Assembly (NCBI RefSeq): GCF_002285795.1
Contig: NZ_CP022961.1
Location: 1,860,001 to 1,924,000, forward strand
Source: Plantactinospora sp. KBS50
Lineage (GTDB): Bacteria; Actinomycetota; Actinomycetes; Mycobacteriales; Micromonosporaceae
Reading direction: 5' to 3'
DNA length: 64,000 bases
The translations under genes and the position numbers were made by a program. This document shows positions 1-11,302 of this stretch, piece after piece (position 1 is the first letter of the stretch; the number at the start of each line of letters is the position of its first letter). Under the pieces are notes generated by a model, which was given only the letters and a program-made list of their open reading frames with translations, did not search any database and was not told the DNA's origin.

Positions 1-1
1 A

Positions 2-70
2 TTGCCCGCCGACTTCCGACGGGCGTATCGGCGGTTGGTGGAGTTCACCGGATGGCACCTTCCATCTTGA
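2..70 (+). CDS. C-terminal end of a gene entering from the left (partial)
   Basis: A reading frame open from the window edge ends at a TGA at position 68 and gives 22 residues ending in EFTGWHLPS. The composition (Arg, Tyr, Leu, Glu with G/C third positions) looks like actinobacterial coding sequence, and the frame converges on the DUF4142 gene that ends at 110. Too little is present to assign a family, and it could be a chance open frame. Confidence 0.3.
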   Translation: MPADFRRAYRRLVEFTGWHLPS

Positions 71-109
71 GGAGCTGGGACACGCGGACGGCCGCCGGGC
101 CGGTACGTG

Positions 110-985
110 TCAGCGAGGGCGGATGAGTCGAACTGTGCTGTAGGCGCCGGCGAGCACGGCGGCGCCGAGGACGATCCACACCAGACCGGGGTTGATGCGA
201 CCGCCGGAGCTGGAGTACAACGTGCCCTTCTTGGCCGTCTCCGCGGCCTGCGCGGCCGCGGCGGCCGGCGCCGGTGGAGGCGCCTGGGGGAGCGACTGGT
301 AGTCGACGAGCCCGGAACTCTCCAGCAGCGTCATGTGGGTCATGACGAAGGCATTGGCCTGGGCGGCGAGTTGCCGGACGACGTCGTTGCGGGTGCTCGA
401 CCGGATGATCCCGATGGCGGGGAAGATCTTGCCGTGCGCGGCCCGGAGCCGGTCGATGTAGATCCGGTCGAACTGGGGTCCGGAGGCCTGCTCCATCTCC
501 CGCAGCCAACCCTTCTGGTCGGTGTTGGGCTCGTCCGGCAGCGCGATGCCGAGTTGCTCGGCGGCCCTGCGGTCCATGGCGTCCAGCACCTTGTGCTGGG
601 GGCCGATCTCCTGCCCGATCTGCTTGATCCGGTCCGTGGTGCCCTTGTCGACCGCCATCTGACTGGCCGGCATCTCCCACAGGCCGGCCAGCCGCACCTT
701 GATGACGAAGTCCCGGTCGGCGGCGGTCACCGCGCCGTTCGGCGACGGGTCGCTCGGCAGCAGCTCGATGGGATTGGGCACCGGACCCTTCGGATCGGCG
801 GAGGCGCGGGCCGCCGGCAGGTGGCCGAGGGGGCCGCCGGCGACCGGCGGCACGGCCGCCGTGACCCGGTCCGCGGCGGCGGCGAGGCCCGGTGCGGCCA
901 CCAGCCCGCCGAGCAGAACGCCGGTCAGTCCGGTTACCGCCGCCGCCACCCATCGGGGGTGCCGGGAGGGACCGGTGGACGTCAT
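110..985 (-). CDS. DUF4142 family membrane-anchored protein
   Basis: 291 residues. An N-terminal hydrophobic stretch (about residues 10-35, ending in Ala-rich sequence) looks like a signal peptide. Residues 80-225 match the DUF4142 helical-bundle pattern: ADRDFVIKVRLAGLWE, then a helix with QIGQEIGPQHKVLDA and the DRIYIDRLRAAHGKIF segment. An Ala/Pro-rich spacer follows, and one membrane segment near residues 268-285 ends in a basic tail. Family members are exported and of unknown role. It is the last of four co-directional genes (sigma factor, anti-sigma factor, COG4315 lipoprotein, this gene), so control by that ECF sigma factor is a reasonable inference. The ATG is preceded by an AAAGGGTGAG ribosome-binding site. 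The upstream 180 bases are unusually A/T-rich and may hold its promoter. Confidence 0.8.
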   Translation of the reverse strand: MTSTGPSRHPRWVAAAVTGLTGVLLGGLVAAPGLAAAADRVTAAVPPVAGGPLGHLPAARASADPKGPVPNPIELLPSDPSPNGAVTAADRDFVIKVRLAGLWEMPASQMAVDKGTTDRIKQIGQEIGPQHKVLDAMDRRAAEQLGIALPDEPNTDQKGWLREMEQASGPQFDRIYIDRLRAAHGKIFPAIGIIRSSTRNDVVRQLAAQANAFVMTHMTLLESSGLVDYQSLPQAPPPAPAAAAAQAAETAKKGTLYSSSGGRINPGLVWIVLGAAVLAGAYSTVRLIRPR

Positions 986-1167
986 CGCTCACCCTTTCAT
1001 GTTGATTCTGATATTGCCGACCGTAGGTAATACACGAGGCCCCGGTCAACTTTTTACATTGGAGCTGACGATAATTTATGGCCGACTTAAGAATTGAATT
1101 CAGGATCAATTTTGATCCGCCGGCATCGTCCGTTCGGATGATGCCGGCGGATCGGCGTCCGGACGGC

Positions 1168-1824
1168 TCAGTAGGAGTAGTCACCGCCACCGGAGGCGCC
1201 CGACGCGCCGGACGGGGTGGCCTCGACCAGCGGCGGCGGCGCGACGGCCTTCGGTGGGGTCTTCGGCACGCAGGTCAGGTTCTTCTTGCCGTCCGGCGTG
1301 ATCACCCACCAGGTGTTGCCGACCCCCTGGCCCTTCCACTGGCCCGGCTTGGTGTCCCCGATGTAGCGGTAGACGGCCCAGCCGCCGACGGTGAGCTGCT
1401 TGGTGCCGTCCGGCCGGTCGATGGTGCCGATCCTGTCGTCGGTGACGCCCTGGAGGCGGGCGTTGCCGTCGGTGAGGGCCGGCGGCCAGACCCGGGCGCA
1501 GTCGTCGACGCAGTTGGACGTGGGCGGGTTGGCCGAGTCCTTGTCGAACCGGTAGAGCACCCAGCCCTCCTGGTCGGTCACCACGGCGCCCATCCGGGGC
1601 AGCTTCTTCGCGATCAGCTTCTCGGTGAGCGCGACGGTCTGGGTCCTGGGCGCGGCACCGGTGCCCTCGTCCGCGGCCGTCGCGGTGGGCGCCGCGGTGC
1701 CGCCCGCCGCGGCGACCTGCTGGGCGTCGCCGGTGGGGTTGTTCGGGTTGTACCCCGCGGGGGCACAGGCGGTGAGGGCTGCCAACGCCCCGGCGACGAT
1801 GACGGACCGCTTGATCAGTGCCAC
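1168..1824 (-). CDS. COG4315-type secreted lipoprotein (Lipoprotein_15 repeats)
   Basis: 218 residues from a GTG start at 1824. The signal peptide has a lipobox (LAALTAC), so it is predicted to be a membrane-anchored lipoprotein. Two copies of the secreted repeat of unknown function (PF03640, COG4315) follow. The first has GWVLYRFDKDSANPP, CVDDCARVWPP and the second has GGWAVYRYIGDTKPGQWKGQG. The paired Cys around residue 110 are typical of the family, which often lies beside ECF sigma/anti-sigma pairs. Its biochemical role is unknown; links to redox or envelope stress are inference. It lies 274 bases downstream of the anti-sigma gene on the same strand, so it probably has its own promoter. 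A longer in-frame reading to 2010 exists, but the GTG with its strong ribosome-binding site and the signal peptide fix the start. Confidence 0.85.
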   Translation of the reverse strand: MALIKRSVIVAGALAALTACAPAGYNPNNPTGDAQQVAAAGGTAAPTATAADEGTGAAPRTQTVALTEKLIAKKLPRMGAVVTDQEGWVLYRFDKDSANPPTSNCVDDCARVWPPALTDGNARLQGVTDDRIGTIDRPDGTKQLTVGGWAVYRYIGDTKPGQWKGQGVGNTWWVITPDGKKNLTCVPKTPPKAVAPPPLVEATPSGASGASGGGDYSY

Positions 1825-1827
1825 GTG

Positions 1828-1836
1828 CCCTCCTTT
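1828..1836 (-). promoter_or_regulatory. Strong ribosome-binding site that fixes the GTG start of the lipoprotein
   Basis: On the minus strand AAAGGAGGG sits three bases before the GTG at 1824. It is close to a full anti-SD match and places the start immediately before the lipoprotein signal peptide, against the longer upstream reading. Confidence 0.75.
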
Positions 1837-2098
1837 GTCGGGATCAGGTCGACCCGGAGTACGCGGGTCGATCGCCGCCGGATGAGGCAATAGACAGTGG
1901 ACAAACTCACAGCGAATCGTTGAACCTCGTGCGCCGCCCGTGCGTATACGAGTTGACGCCAATTTCCGGTTCGCGCTCGGAAGATCGTTCCGGGCGGCCG
2001 GAATCGCCATTCGCGCACGCTCAGCGTGATTCTGCGAATGCTCAGGGCAACAATTGTTCCGGGCGGGTCCCGCCGGCCGGTCAGAGCGGGCCGGCCGG

Positions 2099-2890
2099 TC
2101 AGAGCGGCACGGTCACCAGCGGCGTGGCGACACCCTTCTCGTCGATCGACTGCACCTGGATCCGATCGATGTCCTCCCGCGGCACCGCCGTGGCGGCCTG
2201 GAGCATCAACGGCATGCTCTCGCTCGCCGTCCCGTAGCCGGTCACCGGCACCGTCCAGGTGGAAACCACCTCGGCGCCGCCGCTGTGCCGCAACACCACG
2301 AGCCGGCAGTTGCGCGGCCCGGGCAGCCGGGACAGAGCGAAGGACAACTGCGTACCGAACGCCTTCGAGGCCAGGATGAGGTCGGCCCGTACCCCGGTGG
2401 TGTCGTCGGTGGCGGTGAGCTTCTCCCCGCCCTCCAGGTCCGGACCGCCGAAGCCCGGTCCGGGCTGACCGTCCACCCAGGTGTCGCCGGGGCCGGGGGT
2501 GGCGCTGGCCGCCGCGCTCGGCGGCGGCGGCGCCGCGGTCGTGCGGGCGGCGGACTGCCGGCCCACGGCCAGCGCGCCGCCGGTCGCCATCACCAGCACG
2601 ACCAGGCCGGCCGCGATGGCCAGCGTCTGGTGCCGCCGGGTGCGCCGCCGGCTGCGGGCCACCGTGACCAGCATCCGATCCAGCATCGCGTCGTCCGCGG
2701 GCTGCCGACCCACCGGTGGCAGGGCGTCCGCCTCGACCTCGCCGAGCAGGTCGACGACGGGCAGCAGACCCTCCAACTCCGCGGCGCACGCCCAGCAGCC
2801 CGCCAGGTGCTCCTCGAACCGCGCGGTGTCCTCGGCGTCGAGTACGCCGAGCGCGTAGGCACCCACGTCCCAGTGGTCGGCCCGGCTCAT
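2099..2890 (-). CDS. Anti-sigma factor with zinc-binding HxxxCxxC motif
   Basis: 263 residues. The N-terminal anti-sigma domain carries H28-x3-C32-x2-C35 (HLAGCWAC), the ZAS/zf-HC2 signature that binds and inactivates a cognate ECF sigma factor in the cytoplasm. One membrane segment (about residues 91-110) is followed by an exported domain of about 150 residues ending in VTVPL, similar in layout to RskA-type anti-sigma factors. The ATG overlaps the TGA of the upstream sigma gene (ATGA), which indicates translational coupling and identifies the partner. Regulated release of sigma by proteolysis of the membrane segment is known for the family but cannot be shown here. Confidence 0.88.
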   Translation of the reverse strand: MSRADHWDVGAYALGVLDAEDTARFEEHLAGCWACAAELEGLLPVVDLLGEVEADALPPVGRQPADDAMLDRMLVTVARSRRRTRRHQTLAIAAGLVVLVMATGGALAVGRQSAARTTAAPPPPSAAASATPGPGDTWVDGQPGPGFGGPDLEGGEKLTATDDTTGVRADLILASKAFGTQLSFALSRLPGPRNCRLVVLRHSGGAEVVSTWTVPVTGYGTASESMPLMLQAATAVPREDIDRIQVQSIDEKGVATPLVTVPL

Positions 2891-3570
2891 TCTGTCACCC
2901 CCCGCTCCTGAAGCGCCGAGCGCAGAGCCCGCAGCGCGTAGTAGACCCGGGACTTGGCGGTCCCGAGCGGCAATCCCAGCTCCGCGGCGGCCTCCGGCAC
3001 CGTGCGCCCCCGGAAGTACGTCGAAATGAGGATCTCCCGGTGCGGCTGGCTCAGCGCCCGCAGCGCGTCCGTCACCGTCATCGTCCGCAGCACCCGCTCG
3101 GTGTCGTCCGACTCCGCGAACGACTCCAGATCCCGGTCGTAGGTCTCGGTGGGCCGCGCCCGTTCGCTGCGGTGGTCGTCGATCGCGATCCGCCGGGCCA
3201 CGGTCACCAGCCAGGGCCGCAGTGAGGACTGGCCCTGTGCGCCGAGCCGGTGCGCGTTCCGCCAGGCCCGCAGCAACGTCTCCTGCACGATGTCCTCGGC
3301 GCGCTGGCGGTCCCCGCCGGTCAGCCGCAGCACGAACGACAACAGCGGGCCGGCGTGCTCCTCGTACAGCTGCCGGACGAGCTTCTCCGAATGGGCCGTC
3401 TCGGTGGAGCCGCTGGCGTGCCTGCCGGCGGCCGGTCGTGGCGTCACCGGGTCATCATTGCCGCCAAAGGCCCTTCCGTCGATACGTACCATCTGCCGGA
3501 TCGGACGCCGTGGTGCGGTGGCGAGCGTCCCGACCCGGACAGCCTGCCACCCGCCCGCTAGCGCGTACAT
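2887..3570 (-). CDS. ECF-type RNA polymerase sigma factor (SigK/SigL-like)
   Basis: Up to 227 residues. Region 2 is seen as LYEEHAGPLLSFVLRL...AEDIVQETLLRAWRN (about residues 69-103). Region 4 is ALSQPHREILISTYFRGRT...LGLPLGTAKSRVYYALRAL (about residues 170-215), giving a complete group 4 sigma factor. The gene overlaps the anti-sigma gene by four bases. The start is uncertain: a Met 26 codons in (3492, MVRIDGR) or another internal codon would give the usual length of about 190 residues, and the first 60 residues have no sigma similarity. The likely role is to direct transcription of the downstream lipoprotein and DUF4142 genes and of itself. Confidence 0.87.
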   Translation of the reverse strand: MYALAGGWQAVRVGTLATAPRRPIRQMVRIDGRAFGGNDDPVTPRPAAGRHASGSTETAHSEKLVRQLYEEHAGPLLSFVLRLTGGDRQRAEDIVQETLLRAWRNAHRLGAQGQSSLRPWLVTVARRIAIDDHRSERARPTETYDRDLESFAESDDTERVLRTMTVTDALRALSQPHREILISTYFRGRTVPEAAAELGLPLGTAKSRVYYALRALRSALQERGVTE

Positions 3571-3646
3571 CCGGACCTCCCGTCTGGCGTTCTGGCGCGG
3601 TTCGACCGGGCGCCGACAGTTGGTACGGACGGCGGGCCGTGCCGGA

Positions 3647-4500
3647 TTAAGGCTGCCGAAAGAAACCCACCGGCGGCGGGGTCGAGGGCCGGGCCGCCGC
3701 GTCGCGCACCACCGGATTGCCGCCGACGAACCGGTCCAATTCCGCCCCGGCCAGCACCCGTCCCGGGAACCAGTCCCCGGCCACCCGCCGGGTCAGCGCC
3801 GCGACCGGCGGGTCGACCCGGCCGGCGACCAGCACCAGGTTGCCGAACCGCCGGCCGCGCAGCACCGCGGCGTCGGCGACCAGGCAGGCCCGCGCAAACA
3901 CGGCCCGCACCGTCGCCACCTGCCCCGGGCGTACCGCAGCGGCGGCCCGTCGGCCACGTTCACCAGGTACGTCCCGGCCGGCCGGAGCACCCGGGCCACC
4001 TCGCCGGCGAACTCGACCGAGGTCAGGTGCGCCGGGGTCCGGTCGCCGGCGAACACGTCGGCCACCACCAGGTCGTACCCGGCGTCCCGGATGGTGCCCA
4101 GCACGGCGCGGGCATCGCCCACCCGGACCCGCAGCCGCGGGTCGGCCGGCCAGGGCAGCCGCTCGCGGACCAGGTCCACCAGGGCGGCGTCGTGCTCCAC
4201 GACCCGCTGGTGCGAACCGGGCCGGCTGGCGGCGACGTACCGGGGCAGGGTGAGCGCCCCGCCGCCGAGGTGCAGCACCCGCAGCGGCGTCCCCGGCGGG
4301 GCGATCAGGTCCACCGTGGCGGCCATCCGGCGCACGTACTCGAACTCCAGGTGGGTCGGGTCGGCCAGGTCGACGTGCGACTGCGGCGCGCCGTCCAGCA
4401 GCAGGGTGTACGAGCGCGGCCGGTCCGGATCCGGCACCAACTCCGCCTGCCCGCTGTCGACCTGCGCGGTCACCCGGTCGCCCGCCCGCCTCCGTGCCAC
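3647..4500 (-). pseudogene. Spermidine-synthase-like SAM-dependent methyltransferase-fold protein, frameshifted
   Basis: The first 190 residues show a spermine/spermidine synthase fold: LRVLHLGGGALTLPRYV (nucleotide-binding loop), VVEHDAALVDLVRERL, VGDARAVL and DLVVADVFAGDRTPAHL. The frame is then lost, and the remaining 90 residues (VRAVFARACLVADAAVL...GFFRQP) continue in another frame from about 3919. One added G in the G run at about 3923-3926 restores YARGQVATVRAVFA and a normal protein of about 284 residues. Actinobacterial homologues are usually annotated as fused-MFS or spermidine synthase-like proteins and need not make polyamines, since the substrate residues are not clearly those of SpeE. 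It is probably a single-base deletion or base-calling error rather than an old pseudogene, because both halves are well preserved. Confidence 0.75.
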
Positions 4501-4537
4501 GCCTCAGTCTAGGGCGGCCTCCCGGACGACCCCGCTG

Positions 4538-5520
4538 CTACGGCCGTGCCGCCGCCAGCCGCAGCGCGCGGTGCAGCAGCCGGCCGTCGCCGAGCAGCCC
4601 GCGCAGCCGGCGTTCCAGCCCGGCGATCGGGACGAGGTTCTGCGGCGCGCGGGGATCCTTGTACGCGGTGGAGGCGAACCGGGGCAGCGTCACCAGCGAC
4701 AGGTCGGCCAGCGCCACCGCCTCGCCCACCGGCAGGTCGGGGGAGCACTCCACCCGGACGATGCCGGCCCACGGCGCGCCCGCCGGGCCGGGCAGCCGCA
4801 GGTACCACGACCAGCCACCCCAGGCCGTACCCAGGTGGAACACCGGGCAGCGCTGTCCGGGTGCCAGCGCGGTGACCACGGCCGCGAGCCGGGCATCGAG
4901 GTACTGGCTGTGCTGGGTCTTGACGTACCCGATGGTGCGCGGCAGCTGGCGCCGGTTGCGCAGCGGGCCGTCCACCACCAGCAGGTCGGTGCCGGCCGGG
5001 CCCGCCGCGGCCGGGTCGTCGCCGTCGCGGGCCACGGCGGACACGTCGACCTCCAGCGCGGTCAGCGGACCCTGCACGGCCGCGGGCAGCTTGCTCTGCT
5101 CGCCCGGGGCCGCACCCGGTGCACCGGGTAGTGGATCCGGCCGGCCCGGATGTCCGTCGCGGACGGGCTCGCCGTGAACAGTCCCCGGGCCACCCGCGCG
5201 GCGGCCAGCTCGGCCACGCCGCGCCGCAGGTCGCAGCGGACCACCCCGGCCGCGTACGAGGCGGCCAGGCCCGGGTACGAGGTGCCGTCGGCCTCCCGGG
5301 TCCACAGCCCGGCGTCGATCCGGCGTACCCCGTCGACCAGCAGCACCACCCCGGGCGCCCGCACGTCGGCGGGCGGCACCAGCGGGCGCCATGCGGCGGC
5401 CGGCAGCTCGACGTCCGGATTGACCTGGGCGCTGCTCGGCGCCGCCGGCCCGGCGGGCGCGGCCTCGAAGGAGGCGCCGTACGCCGGATCCCAGGCGTCG
5501 ATGAACAGCTCGGTCGGCAT
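4538..5520 (-). pseudogene. nurA: NurA-like 5-prime to 3-prime nuclease gene of a HerA/SbcCD operon, frameshifted
   Basis: The N-terminal part (MPTELFIDAWDPAYG to HYPVHRVR) contains VVLLVDGVRRIDAGLW, matching the D-G-S/V first metal-binding motif of NurA. The rest (EQSKLPAAVQ to the end) lies in another frame and contains DLLVVDGPLRNRR, TIGYVKTQHSQYLD and the family ending DPRAPQNLVPIAGLE with LRGLLGD. Adding one G in the GGG run at about 5120-5126 joins the two halves into about 327 residues. The gene starts two bases after the sbcC stop and is the last gene of the herA-sbcD-sbcC-nurA unit. In archaea HerA and NurA form a helicase-nuclease that works with Mre11-Rad50 in end resection; a similar role here is inferred from family and context. 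The nuclease is expected to be functional if the shift is a sequencing error. Confidence 0.72.
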
Positions 5521-5522
5521 GC

Positions 5523-7994
5523 TCAGCCCACCCGCTCCACCCGGGCGGTACGGGCGTCCTTGTGCACCTCGAAGCGCACCGGCACCCGTTCGGCCAGCGC
5601 CGGCACGTGGGTGACCAGCCCCACCATCCGGTCGCCCTGGGCGGCGAGGTTTTCCAGCGTGGCGGCCACGGTGTCCAGGGTGGCCGAGTCCAGCGTGCCG
5701 AAGCCCTCGTCCAGCACGATGGACTCCAGGCTGGCCGACGTGGTGGACAAACCGGCCAACTGCTCGGACAGCGCCAGCGCCAGGGCCAGCGACGCCTGGA
5801 ACGTCTCCCCGCCGGAGAGCGTGCGCACCCCCCGTCGCAGCCCGGCGTCGTGCTGGTCGATGACGAAGAACTCGCCCTTGTCGTGCACCAGGTCGTACTG
5901 CCCGCCGGACAGCTCGCGCAGGATCCGCGAGGCGCCGTCCACCAGCAGGTCGAGCGCCTCGGCCAGCAGCCAGCGCTCGAAGTTGTTGGCCCGCAGGTGC
6001 CCGGCGAGCGCCCGCGCCACCCGGCCGGCCCGCTCGTGTCCGGTGTGCTGCTCGCGCAGCGCACCGGCCCGGTCCCGGCGCTCCTCGATCCGGCGCAGCT
6101 GCGCGCGGGACCGTTCCAGCTCCACCGCGGCGGTGCGGGCCGGATCCGCCCCGGCGGCCAGGCCGTGCCCGGCGAACAGGGACTCGATCTCCGCACGCAG
6201 CGCCGCCACCGCGGCGTGCGCCTCCTGGACGGCCCGCGCCGCGCCGTCCCGGTCGGCCCGCCGCCGCCGCGCCGCGGCGGCCGCGAAGTCGCACAGCGCC
6301 GACCAGGCCGCCGCCAGATCGCTCCGGTCCGCCGAAGGCGGCCCGAACCGGGCCAACCCGTCGCGTACGGCGTCGAAGCCGCGCCAGGCGGCCCGGACCC
6401 GCTCCTGCGCGGCCTCGGCGTCGCCGCGCGCCCGCCGAGCCTGCTCGCGGGCGGTCCGGACGGTCCCGGTCGCGGTGTCCAGCTCGTGCCGGAGCGCGGC
6501 CAGCGATTCCAGCTCGCGGCGCAGGGCGGCCGGCCCGGGGGAGTCGGCCACCCGGTCGGCCAGCGCGGCGAGCTGCCCGTCGAGGTGTTCCAGCCGGACC
6601 CGGACCCGTTCGGCCGCCCGGTCCAGGTCGGCGGCGACCCGCTCGGCCTCGCGTACCCGCTCGGCGGCCGTGTCGGCGGCGGCCCGGGCCGCCTCGCCGG
6701 CCTGGCGTGCCGTTGCCACGGCGGACCCGGCGGGCAGGTCGGGGACCTGGTGGACGGGCTGGGCGCAGACCGGGCAGGGTTCGCCCGCGGCCAGTTGGGC
6801 GCGCAGCCCCGCGGCCCGCTCGGCGACCTGTGCGTCCTGGTACGCCCGGCGGGCGGCCTCCAGGTCGGCGCTCGTGCGCTCGGCGGTCCGGCGGGCCTGT
6901 GCCAGCGCCGCCGCGGCGTCCTCGTGCCCGCGTTGCGCCTCGGCCAGCGCGTCGCGCAGCCCGGCGGCCTCGGCGGAGAGCCGGTCCCGCTCCTCGTGCG
7001 CCTGCACGAGCAGCCGCAGCGCCGCGGCGTCGCCGGCCGCGGCCAGCTCCCCGCGCAGCTTCTCCTCCCGCTCCTCGGCCTGGGTCACCGCGTTGTCGGC
7101 CTCCACCGCGGCGGCCCGGGCGGCGGTCACCGCGCCGGCCAGTTCGGCGGCGTCCGCGGGCGGCCGGATCCGGTCCAGCTCGGCGACCTCGGCGTCCAGC
7201 TCGGCCAGCGCCGCCTCGGCCCGGTCGGCGGCCTCCCGCGCGCCGGCCAGCGCCGGTGCGCCGGCACCGACCGCCTCGACCAGCGCGGCCATCGCGGTCA
7301 GCTGCGCCTGCGCGGCGGCCAGCGTCGCGTCGTCGGTGTCGGCGAGCCCGGCGAGTTCCTGGGCGACCACCTCCAGCTTCGCCTCCGCCTGGGTGGCCCG
7401 CGCGGTGGCCAGCCGCTGCACCCGTTCGTAGACGCCCAGGCCCAGCAGGTTCACCAGGATCTGCTGCCGGGTCGCCGGCCGGGCGTGCAGGAAGTCGGCG
7501 AACTGCCCCTGCGGCAGCACCACGCAGCTGGTGAACTGGTCGTAGGGCAGACCCACCGCCTCCAGCACCGCCGCCTCCATCTCGGCGGGCGTGCCGGCCA
7601 GCACCTCGCCGAGATCGTCCGGGCTCATCCCGGTGTCCAGCTTGGTGATGTCGAACCCGGGCGGCATCAGTTGCAGCCCGGCGTTGCCGGTCTTGGCGTT
7701 GCCCCGGGCGTCGCGCCGGACCACCCGGGTGGCCACGTAGCGGGCACCGGCGGATTCGAAGACCAGCCGCACCCGGGCCTCGGCGCTGGAGGGGGCCAGC
7801 GCGTTGCCGATGCCCCGGCTGCTGCCCCAGCGGGGCACCTGTCCGTAGAGCGCGAAGCAGATCGCGTCCAGCACCGTCGACTTGCCCGACCCGGTCGGCC
7901 CGACCAGGGCGAAGAAGTCCGCGTCGGTGAAGTCGATTGTGGTCTCGGCGCGGAACACGGTGAACCCGTGCAGGTCCAGGCGCAGCGGGCGCAC
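5523..7994 (-). CDS. sbcC: Exonuclease SbcC (Rad50-like SMC ATPase)
   Basis: 823 residues from a GTG that shares one base with the sbcD TAG stop (TAGTG). Walker A is GPTGSGKST at residues 32-40. A long coiled-coil region rich in Ala, Arg and Glu holds the zinc hook CPVC at about residue 405. The ABC signature is LSGGETFQASLALALALS and Walker B is IVLDEGFGTLD near the C terminus. With SbcD it forms the ATP-dependent complex that processes hairpins and blocked double-strand ends. The protein is shorter than Escherichia coli SbcC (1048 residues), which is normal for actinobacteria. Its position between sbcD and a nurA-like gene and downstream of a HerA-like ATPase suggests a larger resection machine. 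Confidence 0.93.
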   Translation of the reverse strand: MRPLRLDLHGFTVFRAETTIDFTDADFFALVGPTGSGKSTVLDAICFALYGQVPRWGSSRGIGNALAPSSAEARVRLVFESAGARYVATRVVRRDARGNAKTGNAGLQLMPPGFDITKLDTGMSPDDLGEVLAGTPAEMEAAVLEAVGLPYDQFTSCVVLPQGQFADFLHARPATRQQILVNLLGLGVYERVQRLATARATQAEAKLEVVAQELAGLADTDDATLAAAQAQLTAMAALVEAVGAGAPALAGAREAADRAEAALAELDAEVAELDRIRPPADAAELAGAVTAARAAAVEADNAVTQAEEREEKLRGELAAAGDAAALRLLVQAHEERDRLSAEAAGLRDALAEAQRGHEDAAAALAQARRTAERTSADLEAARRAYQDAQVAERAAGLRAQLAAGEPCPVCAQPVHQVPDLPAGSAVATARQAGEAARAAADTAAERVREAERVAADLDRAAERVRVRLEHLDGQLAALADRVADSPGPAALRRELESLAALRHELDTATGTVRTAREQARRARGDAEAAQERVRAAWRGFDAVRDGLARFGPPSADRSDLAAAWSALCDFAAAAARRRRADRDGAARAVQEAHAAVAALRAEIESLFAGHGLAAGADPARTAAVELERSRAQLRRIEERRDRAGALREQHTGHERAGRVARALAGHLRANNFERWLLAEALDLLVDGASRILRELSGGQYDLVHDKGEFFVIDQHDAGLRRGVRTLSGGETFQASLALALALSEQLAGLSTTSASLESIVLDEGFGTLDSATLDTVAATLENLAAQGDRMVGLVTHVPALAERVPVRFEVHKDARTARVERVG

Positions 7995-9297
7995 TAGTCG
8001 ACCTCCCCGTACAACTCGTCGAACAGCTCGCGCACGCCGTCCTCGGCGGCGCCCCGGCTGTCCAGGTACTCGCCGAAGAGCTGCCGGGGGGACCGGCCGG
8101 CCCGCTGCGCGGTCCGGGTGCCGGCGCCCGTGGCGACCAGGTCGGGATCGATGCGTACCTCCAGGGCGTTGGGCAGCAGTTCCTGCACCTCCTCCCGGAG
8201 GCCGGCCCGGGGGTCTCGCGGACGAACACCCGCAGCCAGCGCGCGGGCGCGCCGCCACCCTCGGCCGGCGCCCGCCCGTCCGGCGAGGCGCCGGCCGGCG
8301 CCTCCTCGTCCGGTCCGGCGTCGGCCGGCTCGTCCCCGGCCGGCGCCTGCTTGGCCGGCCCGTCCCCTGCTGGCTGCGCGGCCGGCTCGTCCCCGGCCGG
8401 CCCGTACCGCTCGGCCAGCCGGGTCAGGTCGGCCAGCGTGCCGCGGACCGTGCGCAGCGTCGCCGCCGCCGTGATCGGCACCTCGCGCATCTTGGCCGCG
8501 GAGCCGGCGGTGACCTCGACCAGGGTCACCGACGGCACGTTCTCCTCCTCACCGAAGTCCACCGCCAGCGGGCTGCCGCTGTAGCGCACCGGGCAGGGCG
8601 CGATCACCTGCTGCGCCCGGTGCAGGTGGCCGAGCGCCACGTAGTGCGCGGAGGTCGGGAAGACGGTGGCCGGCACGGCGTACCCGAGGACGGTGTGCGC
8701 CTCCCGCTCGCCGCCGCCGGCCTGCGCGCCCACCACCGTCAGGTGGGCGGTCACCAGGTTGACCCGGCCGGGCTCGTCGAACCCCTCGGTGAGCCGGCCC
8801 AGCAGCCGGCCGAGGTGGTCGGCGTAGGTCTGGGTCGCCTCGGCGGCGGTCAGCTGGTACATCTCGACGGCCCGCACCGCGTACCGCTGGGACAGGAACG
8901 GCAGCGCCACCAGCCGCCACGGCTCGCCGCCGGCGGTGCGCCCGTCGATGACGTGCTCGGCCGCGGCGTCCCGGACGCTGCCGCGCAGCACGATCCCGGC
9001 GGCGTCGGCCCACGGCCGCAGGGCGTCCAGCGCGGCGCCGTTGTCGTGGTTGCCGCCGATGGCCACCACGTCGGCGCCGGTGCCGCGCAGCGCCGACAGC
9101 GCCCGGGTGACCAGCCGGGTGGCGTCCGGGCTGGGCGCCGCGGTGTCGTACAGGTCGCCGGCCACGATGACCAGGTCGGGCCGCTCGGCGCGGGCCACCT
9201 CGATCACCTGGGCCAGCACGTCGCGGTGCTCCGCCAGCCGGTTCTGTCCCTTGAGGACCTTGCCGACGTGCCAGTCGGAGGTGTGCAGGATCTTCAT
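7994..9297 (-). pseudogene. sbcD: Exonuclease SbcD (Mre11-like nuclease), one frameshift
   Basis: The N terminus has all Mre11/SbcD phosphoesterase motifs: TSDWHVGK, VIVAGDLYD, IGGNHDNG, VTAHLTVVG and ALGHLHRAQ, then the capping region. A Pro/Ala/Gly/Glu/Asp-rich low-complexity insert (about residues 330-385, with repeated PAGDEPA-like units) is unusual. The last 65 residues (MQELLPNALEVRIDPDL to LYGEVD) lie in a different frame. One extra C in the C5 run (plus-strand G5 at 8209-8213) restores ETPRAGLREEVQELLPN. The ATG is one base past the HerA-like stop. Either a sequencing error or a recent mutation; both halves look under selection. The natural length would be about 434 residues. Confidence 0.85.
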
Positions 9298-9298
9298 G

Positions 9299-11062
<1,764 letters not shown>

Positions 11063-11302
11063 CGGGCCGGCCCTCCGTCCGCATGGTCATCGCACACCTG
11101 TTGCATCCTGCCCCACCAGCACGACCCGACGCCAAGCGACGCGGCGGGTGTCCGGCTACGAACGGTGCCGCGCGGCCACCTTTTTCGGCGCCGGGACTCC
11201 CTGCTGACGCTGCGGACACCCGGCGTCACCCCCCGCGGTCGGACCGGGTCGGTCCCGGTCGGCGGCTCGGTCCCGGTGGGCGGCTTGGTCCCGCTCGGCG
11301 GG

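Noticed and set aside
3149-5131. Long plus-strand frame of 660 codons
   Set aside because: Arg/Pro/Ala-rich shadow of the minus-strand genes with no family motifs, typical of high-GC DNA.
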